Both the position numbers and the translations under genes were made by a program. 64,000 nt of DNA from Polydactylus sextarius (Eukaryota > Chordata > Actinopteri > Polynemidae). Positions 42,468-55,800 of this stretch are shown here, piece by piece. A model generated the notes under the pieces. The model was given only the letters and a program-made list of their open reading frames with translations. It ran no database searches and had not been told where the DNA came from. The first letter of the stretch is position 1, and every line of letters starts with the position of its first letter. Location: positions 1,848,652 to 1,912,651 of the forward strand of contig CM028909.1 in the NCBI GenBank assembly GCA_016801845.1, written 5' to 3'.

Positions 42468-43304
42468 CCTGTCTCCCCGAGCATGGCCAGAGACAGAGCC
42501 GAGCCACGGAGTCAAACCGCCGGGACAAGTCCACACACCGCCCCGCTGTCGCTGACTCTGGGTCTGTCTTTATCAGTGTCTGCTGCTCTGTCTGCAGGAA
42601 ACAACTGGGATCAGTTCAACTCTGATCTTGTGACGCCTGGTTTCAGTTATGTGGTTTGTCACGGAGCGGACCTGCTCCTCCGACACAGAAACAGCGACAT
42701 CTGGCGGCGACACCTTCAACAACCACTCAGACTTTTTGTAAAATACTTAAAAATAAAATAAACTTTGACTTTGTAATAATTAAAGGATCAATGAAAATCA
42801 AAACAAGGAAACTTTATCGTGAATAAAAAAAATAAAAATTACAATAAATATATGGATGCAGGTAAAATTACAACTAAAATAAGTAATAGATAAGTAATAA
42901 AATGCTAAAAGTGAGGATTTGTATGGAACAAGCGACTAGAGTTGTAACTAGAACATAAAGTCAAGAAAATAAAACGGAATAAAGTATACTGGGAGTGTTA
43001 CGTTCCCAGTTTTGTCCAGGGGAGACGGCTCGTAACAACATAAAGATAAAAGAAATAACTGGGCCAAAAGGACAGTTTTAAATAACAGTTAAATGGTTTA
43101 TTTAGAATAAAGATAAAGAACCAAATGGTGTCACACAACAACGACGAACACCCTGGTTTCTCTCTGTTGACAGCCTGGTTCCTTCAGGCTTTATGCTGCG
43201 GTCCAGGGTTAAAGTGTGGACTCAGGTGTGACCAGACACTTCTGCAGTTAATCTGTGGTCGGTCTACCTGACCTGACATGAGACAAGGGAGGGAAGAGAG
43301 AGAC

Positions 43305-43335
<31 letters not shown>

Positions 43336-44658
43336 CAGAGAGAGAGAGAGAGAGAGCACACAATCAAAACACACACACACACTTAACTAACAGCACCTAT
43401 AGGGCTGTGATAGGGAGATGAAGATAAAAATGAACGAGCAACAATTTCTAATATTTCATAATCACGGTGATGTTGAACTGTGTCCATCAATCATACTGAA
43501 ACTATGTAACTTTTACTTGAATTGATCACTTTTTGAACCTTAACGAACCTCCAGTGACTAACAATCACTGGAGCACAGACGGTTGGAGAGAATTATAGGT
43601 AAAAAGAGGAGAGATGGTGTCATGATCTGATGGATATAATTTCATAGGAGGGTGATGAGTTGAGGTGTTTGTTTCAGATTAGTAATAATCTCTCTAATCT
43701 AATATTAGGACGTCTCATTTAAATCCTCTGAGGAAACTAAACATGACAAAGAGAAGCTGTAACATCATGTGTCACTGCTACACTCTAACATTTGATTTGA
43801 TTATTTGATACATTTTATTACATTAATGTTATATAATAGAGGATTATATAATGTTATATAATGTTGTGTCTTATTTAAATCTATTTAATAGTTTTTGTTA
43901 ATTCGAACTGTATTGTTCACTCATTCTTATATAGTTTATTTTTTCTTTATTATTATTATTATTTAAAATTTAGATAAAGTTGCATTGACATTTAAATTGC
44001 TGCTGTTAAATTTATACAAAGCACGTGACAAATAAATCACCCACGTGATTGATTAATAAACAGGTTATCAGGTGTTCCTAATAAAATGATCTGTGAGCGC
44101 ACGTAAATGGTTGGTTTAATTATTTTTATTCTATTTATTTATTTTATGAGTTCATTTTTGTTAACAACAGCTAAAATTGTTTACATTAGAAATAAATAAT
44201 TTTAAAAAAGAAAAAAAAAAGAAACGAAACGAAACAAAACAAAGCGGCGCATGACAGTGACGTCATCAAGCAGCGTCTCAACTCAGCAGCGGGAATTTGT
44301 CGGTTCACAAACAACGAGCGAGGCGGATTTGAGGCGTTGAGGTAAAATTAGCGAGTGTTTTCTCACCGAGACAGTTGTTTAATTCTCGGTTTATTTCGCT
44401 GTTTGAACAGATTAAACCGTTCAGTTGTTTCCGAGTCACACTTTTGTTCGCTAACGTCTGGTTCGTTACTTTAATATTAACGGTCGCCGGTTACTTCCGT
44501 GTCTGCGGCGTCTGTTTGTTTCATCGCTGTTTTTTTTTTTTTTTTTTTTAGGTTTAGTTTGTGATTTTAGACCTGAAGAAACAACCAGCTAAGACATTTG
44601 TTTTTATTTTTATTTATTTCAAATGTAAATTGTTGTGTTTGTCAGGCAGCGGGACGTC
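42468..44658. other. Head-to-head interval between slc25a20 and nsmce3
   Basis: The slc25a20 leader lies just to the right of 42467. From about 43000 to 43260 a GTTACGTTCCCAG..CTCGTAAC block looks transposon-derived. A GA-rich microsatellite spans about 43275-43356. AT-rich sequence follows to 44220. The nsmce3 leader exon probably ends at a GAG/GTAAAA donor near 44340, with its acceptor at 44645. Confidence 0.5.
44258..44265. promoter_or_regulatory. CRE palindrome upstream of nsmce3
   Basis: A perfect TGACGTCA stands about 80 bases before the probable leader-exon donor and 400 bases before the start codon, in locally GC-richer sequence. Confidence 0.5.
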
Positions 44659-47600
44659 ATGACGCAGAGGAAGAGGTTGTCCGCCGCACACTGCGCGTCC
44701 CAGAGCGCAGTAAGTTCAACAAGAACCGGCGATTTAAAACAAAAAAAAACATGGTTAAATAATAGAAAACATCAGCTAATAATCATATCACTTGGTAGAA
44801 ATGTGTCAGAATCAGCTGACTGTCACATAAATGTGTCTAATTTGCTGTGTTATGATGTTTGTGTTGTTAAACTTCCTCTTTTTCTTTTTTTTTTAACTTT
44901 CGTTTCATGCAGTCTTTTTATTTCCATCTGTAACCAGCCTCTGCTTCACTTGATCCTCATTTTTAAAATCTGCATTTCAACCAAAATAGTTCCTCCTCAT
45001 AAATCTCATCACCATATTGACCCTGACTATACCACAACCTCTTATTCAAGACCCATTTTTGGAAAAATGAGTGAGCGACCACATGACCCTGCATCATCTA
45101 GGAGTGTTTTTTTAATTATTTTGTTTTGTTTGTATCATTATTTGTTGAGGATATTTTGTCTTTAATGACAGAGACTGTCTCTGGAGGAGACACACACAGA
45201 TGGTCTAGATGGGAACTGAACTCACGGTATTTATACGCTGCTACGCTACGGCCACCGGGAGCAGCATCTAACGTCTGTACGAGCGTAGTCGTAATACATG
45301 AAGGACAATTATCACCGGCCCAGTTTTGAAACTATGGTGGCGTCACAGTCTCATAACTGTGTGAGAAAGACTGTTTCCTCTTCTGTTTGTTAACTTGCTC
45401 AATGATTGAGTCACTGTTTTCTAGTGAGTCTCTGAATCTGTCCACGTCTCTGGTGAGTGAGAGAAGAAGAAGCTCTGACTCGTTTGGGGAAAAAAGACGT
45501 TTGACGTCACCTGTTGGTTTAGACCCCCGGGTCTCTGGACCCTGAATATAAGACGACCTGACTTTTTTAAAAAAATACCGTTTTATATTCGGGTCAATAC
45601 AGTGATTATTTAAAGTGACATCCAGAGGAACATGAACCCAGAGTCTATTTCACCACAAATAAGAGTCAAACTCCCCTCAACAGATATTTTACATTGGTTG
45701 AAGTAATATCCAGTTTGACCGTCTTTTGTTTTCACAACCAAATAGTTAACAATGAAAGTAAATGGGGCAGTCAGCCAAACGTATCTAAATAGTCATTTTT
45801 AACCAATAATAAAGCTCAAAATATCACTTCACTTCAGCAGCAGCATGAATAGGGTCCCTACACATAAACTGAAGCACTGATACATGTAACTTGGCCGTTT
45901 CTCAATTGCGAGAGTGTTTCCTCAGCTCACCTTGGAAGTCCAATACTCCATAGAGAGTCTGCACATCTCACTGCCATTTACATCATGTACAGTTGGAACA
46001 GACTAGTAAGTGTGGAAGTACATGTCACCCCTGAAAAAAATAAACATTTATAAAAATTCATGTTTAATGTCACACATGGTTAATAAACAATTAGACCTGG
46101 TGCGACCCAGTAAGATAATGGATGAATGAATCATTGAACTATTAATAATAGTAATACTTATTAATAATCAATAATGATAGTGTTTATATATATATATATT
46201 TTCACGGCGCCCCGCCCTAAGTTTTAGTTGGACTGGTCTTTAAATAAAACTTAATTGAAAGTATTATGGTTGTTTCTGTGATGTAGTGGCGGGTGGGCAG
46301 TGGTGGAGTGTTTGGGGGGACGAGGGTTCTGGGTCGGGGGATTTGTACTCCTACTAAGATTTTTTCAAGATTGTTGTTGTTTCTGAACCATTATTATTTA
46401 TGCTCATGAGTCAATACTATACTCAATGTGGTCGTTTGTAAACATGACAAACCAAACTGAAGGAATTTGAGTTTTGTCTGATCTCTGATTATTCAAGTAA
46501 GTCAGAAGATTTCGGGTTTGGTGTCTACAAACTGCAGCCTGCTCCAAGTTGACTACATGTGAATATGTGGAGCTAAGAAGTTAAGTGTCTGTCGACATGT
46601 TCGGCTCATTTCAGCTGTGATGGAAGTGATGATGCATTTCTGGGGTTGATGGTTTAAATATGTGTTTTCAGACACTTATTTATGACGTCATATTATCAAG
46701 TCAGTTGAAGCGTAAAGTTAAATGTATGTTTCTACATTTAGAGACAATCTGGGGCTTTAGTGTCTCAGGAAGACGACGATGACACAACCTTCACTCAGCC
46801 GAGTACGTCGCAGGTCCAGAGAGGACTGGAGAAGCTCACGCCTGCACAGGTCGACCAGAAGGTAAATGACACGGGAGAAGAATCAGTGTCGTTTGAAATG
46901 ATTGAAAAGCCAGAATAGTGGTTTTCCTAAATGTTTTCTATTGTGTCCTGCAGACGGCGGAGGTGGTGCAGTTCTTCCTGGTGAAGGATCAGAAGAAAAT
47001 TCCCATTCGTCGAGCAGGTGAAGTTCATGGGAGCAGTGAAAAGTTCAGTGTCTGTGCACGAGGAGTCGTTTCATGACGTTTCCTGACCGGTCGGTTTCTC
47101 TATGTCTCTTCAGACCTTGTGAAACACGTGATCAAAGATTATAGAAACATCTACCCTGAGATCATGAAAAGGGCCGTGCGTGTTTTTGACCAGGTATGTT
47201 GAGTCTGACAGGATCAGCTGTTGTCGAGTTATAATGAAGAAATGTCACGAAACCAAATCCTGTTTCAACGTTTTTCTTTTCCGCTCCGTCAACCAGGTTT
47301 TTGGTCTTAAACTGGTTGAAATCGACACCAAAACTCACACATACATACTCGTTAATAAGCTGGAGACAGTGGAGGGAACCGCGCCCATCAAGTGAGTATC
47401 CACCACTGTGTTTTCAGACCGTTAATGAACGTGTTATTAAAGACAAACTGATACCAGGACGGTGTATTGACCGGTTCCACTGTGTTTCCTACGATCTGAT
47501 GTGATCAGATGTGATCAGATGTGATCAGATGACTGTACATGTCCACTAGGGAGTGATCTGTCTGATCAGTCATTTTAGGATTTATCTGAGCTCATGTTCA

Positions 47601-50107
47601 CATGATCAGTTGTGTATGTGGTTGCTTCTGCTAGTACGCACTAGTAAGACTAGTACAGTCTTACAGGTGCTGATGCTCCATGTAAAGTCATGAAATTTGA
47701 AAATGTAATTTTCCAGACCTGGAAAAGTTTTGGAAACATGATGATGATGATGATGATCATGATTGTTCCCTTCACTTTGCAATAATTGCCTGGTTGATTT
47801 GAAGTTGATCAACATCCTGTATATCAGTCTGCCGCTGTCACGCTTGTAATTTTTACAAATTTCGTTGTGATGTGCAGTAGACTCACCAACAAAATACGAA
47901 ACAAACTGCGTCGTGTATGTATTCAAAGATGTGCTTCTTCCTACTCATGTCGGTACTTTTACAAGCGTTTTGTCATTTGAGGACGTGGTGGAGGATCAGG
48001 TGTTCACCTTAAAATGCATCTAAATATGCACAAACACACAAACATGAGGAATGAAGACTAACAAGATCGATAGCAAAACTGAGCACTAAACAAACATTCA
48101 TTTATTTATTATCATTGTGACATGAAGGTGGCAGATCCAATGAAATAGGTCCCGGATCCAACGTCAGACGTGCCGGATCCTGTTCCAGCAGGATCCGGCT
48201 CGAATTAAACCCTGGTTTATTTTTTAGATTTCATGCATATATTTCATTCAGGGATGAATATAGTCATGGAAAAGACATGGAAAATTGGTGAATAAAATAT
48301 GTACAAACCCTTTATGTAGCCAAGATGGCGTCATTGAGAGTGAGAAGTGTCCATCGTCACTGTTTGACTCAAACCAACCATCAAATTTCAGGAGACTGTT
48401 TCTAAAGACGCTGTATTGGTTTGAAGCATCACAGTACGAACGTGTTGAGTCTTTGTCTCCTTCAGTTGTCCCACTAATCCAAAGATGGGTCTGCTGTTTG
48501 TCATCCTGAGTGTTATTTTCATGAAGGGAGGTGTCGTCAGAGAAAGTGAGTTTTAAACGGGAATCGGACACATTCTGGTTTTAGTCCGCTCGGCTTTTTA
48601 AATGAATTTTCTAATGAAAAAATGTGTTTGTCTTTGATTTTCCAGACCTCATCTGGAACACTCTGAAGAAGCTGCGCGTTGACGCCGGGTGAGGCTGTGT
48701 TCGCTCTGCACACGTGAAGTTTACACCTGATTATTAATTAAGATTCATGACGTGTTTTTGTTTCTCTTCACTTTCTTCAGAGAGAAACACGATGAGTTTG
48801 GCGACGTGAAGAAAGTCGTCACAGACGAGTTTGTGCGTCAAAGGTAAGAACGATCACGTCGTCTCAGGTGAGTTGTTACAGGGAAAGTTTTCTACATTTA
48901 CATGTGAAACCAGGTTGAATCTGAGCAGCCATGTTGTTGTCGGATCGACGACCTCATTTACATGACATTTAAGGTAAACATTCCCTCACAGTCTCCCTCC
49001 TCCTGAGAACGATCAGGTCACATGTTCCAGATGTAGACGTTTAGCTCAGTCGTCTAATCGAGCTGATCTGTGATCTGCCATCAGGAGGTTCTGGGTTCGA
49101 TCCTCGCTGGCGTTGCCTTCTTCCACTGGTGTGTTCAGAGCCGGTGTCTGTCAGACCATAGACTCTGGTTTATACCACACCACAGATTAACAGGAGAGTG
49201 GACACAGCCGGACCACGACAGCTCAGTGGTTCTGGACCGCCGCTCGCTCCAAACACTCAATGTCTCAGTGTTGTTTTGTTACTTTAATGTCCAGAACTTC
49301 ACGATGTTGCGATCGTAACTATTTCCGTTTAACTTAACTAAAGCAAAACACTGCAAACTTTTTTTTAGAAAAGTTGCTGTGAAATCAGAAGAATTAAACC
49401 TCAACAATGTAAACAAAGAGCTGAATCCTGGAGGGACTGTGTGTTGGAGTCAAGTTCAGTCGTTTCACTGAAACTTTTAACCAAGAGATGTTCAACAAAA
49501 CCATCTGCATTTACCAACTCACCCTCTTTATACAGAGCACATGTTGTTACCATCTGCTCTTCAATACCAAGAGTGTTTTTAAACCACAAATGCAAAAAAT
49601 ACTTTTATGTCTCTGTCTTCAAACGCTCGACTCAGCTCTATTTCATTATTATATTGTTTTTCTGTTTTTACTTTTTAGTGTTTTTAACTCTTCAATTGTT
49701 GTTCGTTCTTTTTTTCAACTGTGACAGAAGCAGTTGTTTTTGTTTTGTGTGTTAACTGTGTGTGTGTGTGTGTGTGTGTAGGTACCTGGAGTACGTACGA
49801 ATCCCTCACACGGAGCCGGCCGAGCACGAGTTTCGTTGGGGTCAACGAGCCGAGGTCGAAGTGTCAAAAGCCAAAATCCTGGAGTTCGTGGGTGAAGTAA
49901 GTATCTGTTGTTTTTTTTTACCGTGAAGACGAACGGAGCGAAGCTGCCTGAAGTTACTTCAAAATATAATTAATACATTTCAATACAAACGACTAACGAA
50001 GACTCTGATCTCAGCTTCACGATCAGGAGCCTCAGAGCTGGACGCAGCAGTACAGGGAGGCCCACGCCACCTCCTCCACCCAGCCCGGCACCAGCAGCCA
50101 GAGATAA
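44659..50107 (+). CDS. nsmce3: MAGE-domain protein, SMC5/6 complex subunit (267 aa)
   Basis: MAGE homology protein that pairs with the NSMCE1 RING ligase and NSMCE4 in the SMC5/6 complex for DNA repair. Exons: 44659-44709, 46742-46861, 46954-47017, 47114-47193, 47297-47391, 48466-48545, 48646-48688, 48781-48843, 49782-49896, 50015-50107; total 804 nt. After an acidic, Ser-rich N-terminus (about 1-57) the MAGE domain (about 58-237) shows VVQFFLVKDQKKIPIRRADL, VFGLKLVEID, YILVNKLE, GLLFVILSVIFMKGG, DEFVRQRYLEYVRIPHTEP and FRWGQRAEVEVSK, matching human NSMCE3 (NDNL2, MAGEG1) closely. The human gene is intronless while this copy has nine coding introns, as expected if the mammalian copy is a retrogene. 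AATAAA is at 50399-50404. The start is the first ATG after a TTTGTCAG acceptor. Confidence 0.96.
45630..45800. repeat. Interspersed repeat, copy 2 (see 21809-21992)
   Basis: Nearly identical to the block in the C-type lectin intron and in the same orientation. It lies in nsmce3 intron 1. Confidence 0.75.
49035..49112 (+). repeat. tRNA-derived SINE-like fragment in nsmce3 intron 8
   Basis: TTAGCTCAGTCG resembles an A box and GGTTCGATCC is a B box, about 50 bases apart, but the sequence does not fold into a proper tRNA cloverleaf. A tRNA-related SINE head is the likely source. Confidence 0.45.
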
Positions 50108-52850
50108 CTGCACCAACGTTGGGTTTCTGTGTCTCGTTTTTGTTTTAGTTTAATTTATTCTGGCCGCCGTTGGAGAAAGTGCATCAGTGTGAATGTTTAT
50201 ACTTCCTGAATGTTTGTGCGGAGAGATTCAGTTACTGAACGAAACACGATTATGATCTCGTTGATCCTCGTGTTAGTTTCTTTTTTATCCACGTTAATAG
50301 TTTAATATCACAAAGACATTTCATTGTAATTGATTTCCATTTTTTATTTTATTGCCTGGACTTTAACATTATTACAGTTATTTGACTCAAGTTCACAAAA
50401 TAAAATCTTTTACAACATCGAACACGGATGATTTGCATTGATCGACAGTGTTTTTCTTCATTCACTTGTGTCTCACACATGAGATGAGTCACGTGGACGA
50501 ATCACTTGTGTTGCTACATTTCACAGAAGACAAACAGGTGCAAGAACACGTCTCACACGGCGGCGCCGCCTCCGCCGTGGCCTTTACATCCCACCGTTTT
50601 AAAGGTTTCAGACTCGGTACCAATGCTCGTCACATTGTGTAGGAAGACGTACACGTGTGTATTTACACTGGCTTCGCTTGTTTTTTTCACATTAATGATC
50701 CCCTGAGGAAATTCTATTTTTATAATCTATTGCTCCCTCAGGTGAAACAAACATCCTGTAAATTTTAAAATCTTAACAGGGTCGGTACCACGAAGTCGTC
50801 GTTGGGCTCAGTAGCTGGTTCAGACAGAAACGAGTGAGTGAGTGAGTGAGTGGGTGAGTCAGGTGGGTGGGTGGGTGAGTATTAGCACCAAAACATCTGT
50901 ATGTGGAACATCAAAGTGACCAGTATCATTAAATGAATAAGTCCTATAGTTCTTAGATTATTAGAATAGATGATAAACTTGATAATTCATATTTAAATGT
51001 GATTCTTCTGTAAAAACTGAAGCGTAACTTCATAATAATTCACAAAATGTTTGATATTTTAAACTGTATCTTTTCATTATTTGTTCATTTGTCGTATTGG
51101 CTCCTCTGTGGCTCCATACTGTTGTAAACAACATGTTTGTGTAAAGGTTGATTATTATGATAACTACTTCATATTTGTTTGTTCTGTGATCATGTTTGTC
51201 CTCTACTTTCACTGCAGCTACATTTGTCCACAGGTGTCGCTGTTTCATCCAGAACATAACGCCGCCTCTTTCTGAACCAGGTTCGAGCTGAACTGGCTTC
51301 GTGATCCAGACCCCTCCACCCCCCACCCCCTCCCTCCACCATCAACGGTTCAACGGCCAGGCAAGAAAAAACAAAAAAAAGTCTGACGCTGCACCACTAT
51401 TATTAGTATTGCACCAGATCCCTAATGTGTCTTATTAAAATGACCAACATCTGTTGAAAACATACAACAACAACGGTGTGTGTGTGTGTGTGTGTGTGTG
51501 GTGCATAGAGTAATCATGTCGTCTCAGTTACAGGAGGCACGTCTTGGTATCGGGCAGTTAAAGTGCCAAATGTCCCGTCTGATTTGAGCTGTAACAGAAC
51601 GGTGGAGGTTGTGGTTTGTTCAGTCTTGTGTGTTGAATTCTCTCATTCGGTTTTTAGACCGAAATCAAACACGACAATGACGACTGAAACCACGTCCACA
51701 CAAAAACCAAACATCAGTGTCGGTCGGATATGCCAATGCTTCACTTCTGTGAACACAAATAAAGAAAACATGACACATGGGCTTCGTTCAGACTGCACAG
51801 AGATCTGATTTGTTTAGGACGAACTGTCTGCGCTGACGTTTCCCGGCGTCACGTTGGGTTTGTGTCCAGACATCACTGATCTTAGGTCTGACATCTGCAC
51901 AGCACCAGACAAACCCAGCGATGGAGGAGGTAGGTTTTACTCTCTGGATGTGATGTGGTTATCTTGTGTTGAAGTGTTAATGATGCTAAAGAAACGTTCA
52001 ACTAGGAATCAGTTATGACTCATGGTTTCAACCACCTCCAAACGTGGGTTGGATGGACTTGGACCGACAGTCTGAACAAGACCAAAGTGACTCAAACCTA
52101 AAGGTCAGTTCAAGTTTAAGGAAGAGTTTGATATTTAGAGAAGAGGAGATCGATACCACTCGTGTCTGTGCACTAAATGTGAACCTGTAGCTTAGCATCA
52201 AGACCAGAGACGGAGGGATCAGTTAACCCGGCTCAATCTGAAGGCAACAAACTCCAGGAGTGGTCCATTTACTACTGACAGACGACTGCAGGCTACTTGT
52301 TGACCAACTCGCGGCTAAGCTAGCTGTAGAAAGTTCAAGCTGAGAGGTTATAAAACGAGTTCTTCAGGGAAGATTAGACGGTTGATTCAACCGGTCGGAC
52401 TGGCGTCATCTGATTTGCATGCTAACTTCAATAGAACAAAGAAGAGATAGAAATCAAAGCTAACATTGGTTTAGGAGCTGGAGTCACTGACATTTCTAGT
52501 CTACTAGTTTGTTTTTTATACTAGGATTTTTATTACCTTCAAACAGAGCCAGGTTTACCGTTTCCCTGCTTTAAATCTCGGTGCCAAGCTAAGCTAAGCT
52601 AAGCTAAGCTAAGCTAACCCTTCTGCTTCATATAACTGACATTTGGCCTGAGCCTTGTATTATAAAGTGCATTTAAAAAGGAAATAGGCAGCTGTAGGAC
52701 AAATGTCTCACGTTCATTGTTGCAAAGATTCCCACTTTGCATCAATGAGCACAACAACAGTGATCACTATGATTATTTAAATTAAAAAGGCCACTTTCCA
52801 TCAGAGTGGATGGAAATAAGAACCAGCTCCCTGTTTGTTTTTTATCTTCT
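50108..52850. other. Tail-to-tail interval between nsmce3 and pfkfb1
   Basis: Holds the nsmce3 3' untranslated region (to about 50420), a GTGA/GGGT tandem run at 50833-50880, a TG run at 51475-51500 and an AAGCT tandem run at 52585-52617. A minus-strand AATAAA near 52529 may serve pfkfb1. No further gene was recognised. Confidence 0.55.
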
Positions 52851-55800
52851 CTAGATGTGGTCTGGGACTGTCTCTAATGCCTCCGCCGGGTCTCTGTCCA
52901 CGTCCACGTTCTGAAAAAGAGACAAACTCGTTGTGTTTATCTGATGCCAGTGTGTGTTTATGAACATGTCTGTAAAAGTACAACAGATTCGTCTTTTTGT
53001 TTTTGTACCAAATGTTTGTCCTTTTGCTCTCCGCACCAAGTTTTTACAGTGTGAGTTTGACTTCTCATCAAAATCGATGTAAAGTGTCAAACATCTAGAT
53101 CAGAGAAGAATTAATTTTGTTAACAACTGATTAACTTTCTGTCTGCTGACTGTGGAGGCAGCTCTCAACAGGTCAACACTTCTTCTTCTGCTGGACTCTA
53201 ACTATGATCAATGATCAACTTGGTAGTGAGATATCTGGGTTTACATATTAGACACCATTATGATAAACTTTCTTTTTGTTTACACTTCTTTCTTGTTGTT
53301 GTTGTTGTTGGATGTTTCAACCATTTGTCCATTACTTTTATCCAGTTCCACTTGTGTGATGTTCAGGTTGTTGGAAATGTGTTTGTAGCTGATCGGTTAT
53401 TGGTCATTGTGATGAGCTACTTTTTGATCTCGAACCGAGGCTGCGTCTGGGGTTGAATGTGGATAAAAACTCTCAGGAGGAAGAAAATGCGTCTACCTCT
53501 GGTCTGTCCCTGTGTGTGTTGACAGCTTCAATGTTGAGAAAGACGGACTCCACTTTACAACCTGAGTGAAAGACAAACAAAGAGACTGATGAGAGACTTA
53601 AGTGATGGATAAATTATTACAGATCATCCTGAGTGGGATATACATTCCTGAATAAAATATAACGGCAATCGTTAGCATGTCCCACAGTCCCTGGGAATTG
53701 ATGTGCTACTGATAGATGAGGAAATGAAAGAGAAGCTGCCGTCGTGTGAAAAGATCAAAACTGACCATAGGCGACTGGGGTGAGTTTCAGAACCGTGTGG
53801 AGAGGACACTTCAGGTAGGGAAGCTCATCTGACACAAACAGAAAACAGTTTGTTTGTAGAATCACAGTCAATCACAGCTCATCCTGAATGTTTAACCAGT
53901 CATGTCTCCTCACCGGCGCTCTTGTCCAGGAAGTAGGCGAGAAGACACCTCATCACAGCCTGGTGGCAGATGACTAACACGTTCTCCTGACGCTCCAGCT
54001 CCATGATGACCGGCTCCAGGCGCTGGACCAGGTCTTCATAGGACTGATGAAAAGACAGATACAGTACGTTGATCTGTGGTTCTGTCACACAGGTTCTGCT
54101 GCCGGTCAGACTGCACTCACCTCTCCTTTAGGGTAACGGTAGCGATACTTGTCTTGGTCCCTCAGTGCAAACTCCTCTGGGTAATTCTCCTGAATCTCCT
54201 CATATGTCATCTCCTCACAGACGCCCTGAAGCAGAAACAGAATCACTTACATGTTTATTTCTTTAAAATCACAATATGTGATACATGTCAATCTGTGAAC
54301 GAAGACACTCACAGCATCGATCTCATTGAGGGCCTTCCACTGCTCATACTGGACTCCCAGACCCTCGGCGGTCTGGATGGTCCTCTTCATGTGGCTCGTC
54401 CAAACCTTCAGGTCTTTGATACACTGTCCACGCATGTACGTACCCAGAGCACTGGCAAACTGACACACATGGAACATGAGTGTTGGAGGAAGGTTCTCTG
54501 ATATAAATGGTCCAACCTCAGATACTTCGTCTCCTCACCTGTGCTCCGCGTTCCGACAGCCCAGAGTCTCCACCGATGCGACCCACCAGGTTGAGTTCGC
54601 TCTCTCCGTGGCGACACAGGTAGATGGACCTCGGCGTGACGTGGATGTTCATGAGGTAGTAGACTATCCTGCTCTGAATGTGGTCCTGGACCCGGTTCAC
54701 CAGGTACCTGCTGCCCACGTTGAAGATCTTGATGTAAGACAAGTTCCTGTGTGAAGACGACAAGTAAACAACTGTTACTTTGAGTCAGCGGAGTTTAATA
54801 AGTCTGATGATCTGTTGAAGGCTCCCGATGAGTAAAACCAATAACGTGATGTTTTGTCTCTCAGGTGCTTTCTGACCTTCCTTCTCGATACTCGATGAAG
54901 TTTTTGCTTTGGGGCTGAAACTTGTGAGTTAACGTAGCAGATCATAAGTTACGTCTCTCATATTAATTTAATCATGTTAATTTAAGTTAATTTTAGTTTG
55001 TATTGACTCTGTTACACACACACACACTTCCCTCTCACCCTCAAAAGCAACGTGCAACACGACAATCATCATGGGTGTCGTCATGTTAGCTTATACAACA
55101 TCTTGTCTTATTTGCTTTGCAAACACCTTGATGTTGTCGATATTTATACTATTGAGTATTTTATGTGTATTTTTTTTTTTCTGTATCATGTTTATGATCC
55201 GTGCCGCTGACACAACATCAGATATTCCCACCGGTGTGTATAGAAAGTGGAGGGTTCAGACGTCAAACTGTGTGTTTGGATGTTCAGGTGTGTGATGCAG
55301 AACTAAAGCTGATGATGTTTTTAAATTTTACTGTGACCAGAATGTAACAAGAACGTCGCAAAAATGGATAAAAAACAATTAATTAAAAAAAACTAATATT
55401 TTAGATGATTATTGCTTAGACATGTTTATACAGCGGTTTAAATTAAAATAATATTTATTTCATCATATTGTTTAGGTGTGTTGAAAAAAAGGATACAAGA
55501 CACAAAATACTGTACTATAAATTCTATAACTCTATAAATTCATCAAAACACTGTAATGTAGTTGAGTTGTAAGTGTTGATCAAACAGGAGTCAATGAAGA
55601 GTTTTTTGGGGACTATTTTCAGCTGCGGATGAATCTACATTTGGTGCTGTAGTGTAGGGGAACCTGTTTTCACAACGTGTTGTGAACATCAGAGCTTTGT
55701 GACATGGAGAAGTGCTGGATGTAAATTCTGTGGTGAGTGTGGGTGTAAAGAGGAAGTGTGTGCTGTCGTCACCTGTCCTTGTCATCATCCAGCGGCACAT

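Noticed and set aside
42468..42536. Upstream start adding 23 residues to slc25a20
   Set aside because: The family N-terminus aligns with MGEEPRVSPLKNF; the extension is Gly/Pro-rich leader sequence without conservation I know of.
44635..45165. 176-residue open frame on the plus strand
   Set aside because: It is nsmce3 exon 1 running into intron 1; the exon ends at a good donor at 44710 and the rest has no MAGE similarity.
49035..49112. Possible functional tRNA gene
   Set aside because: A and B boxes are present, but the acceptor and anticodon stems do not pair; a SINE fragment is more likely.
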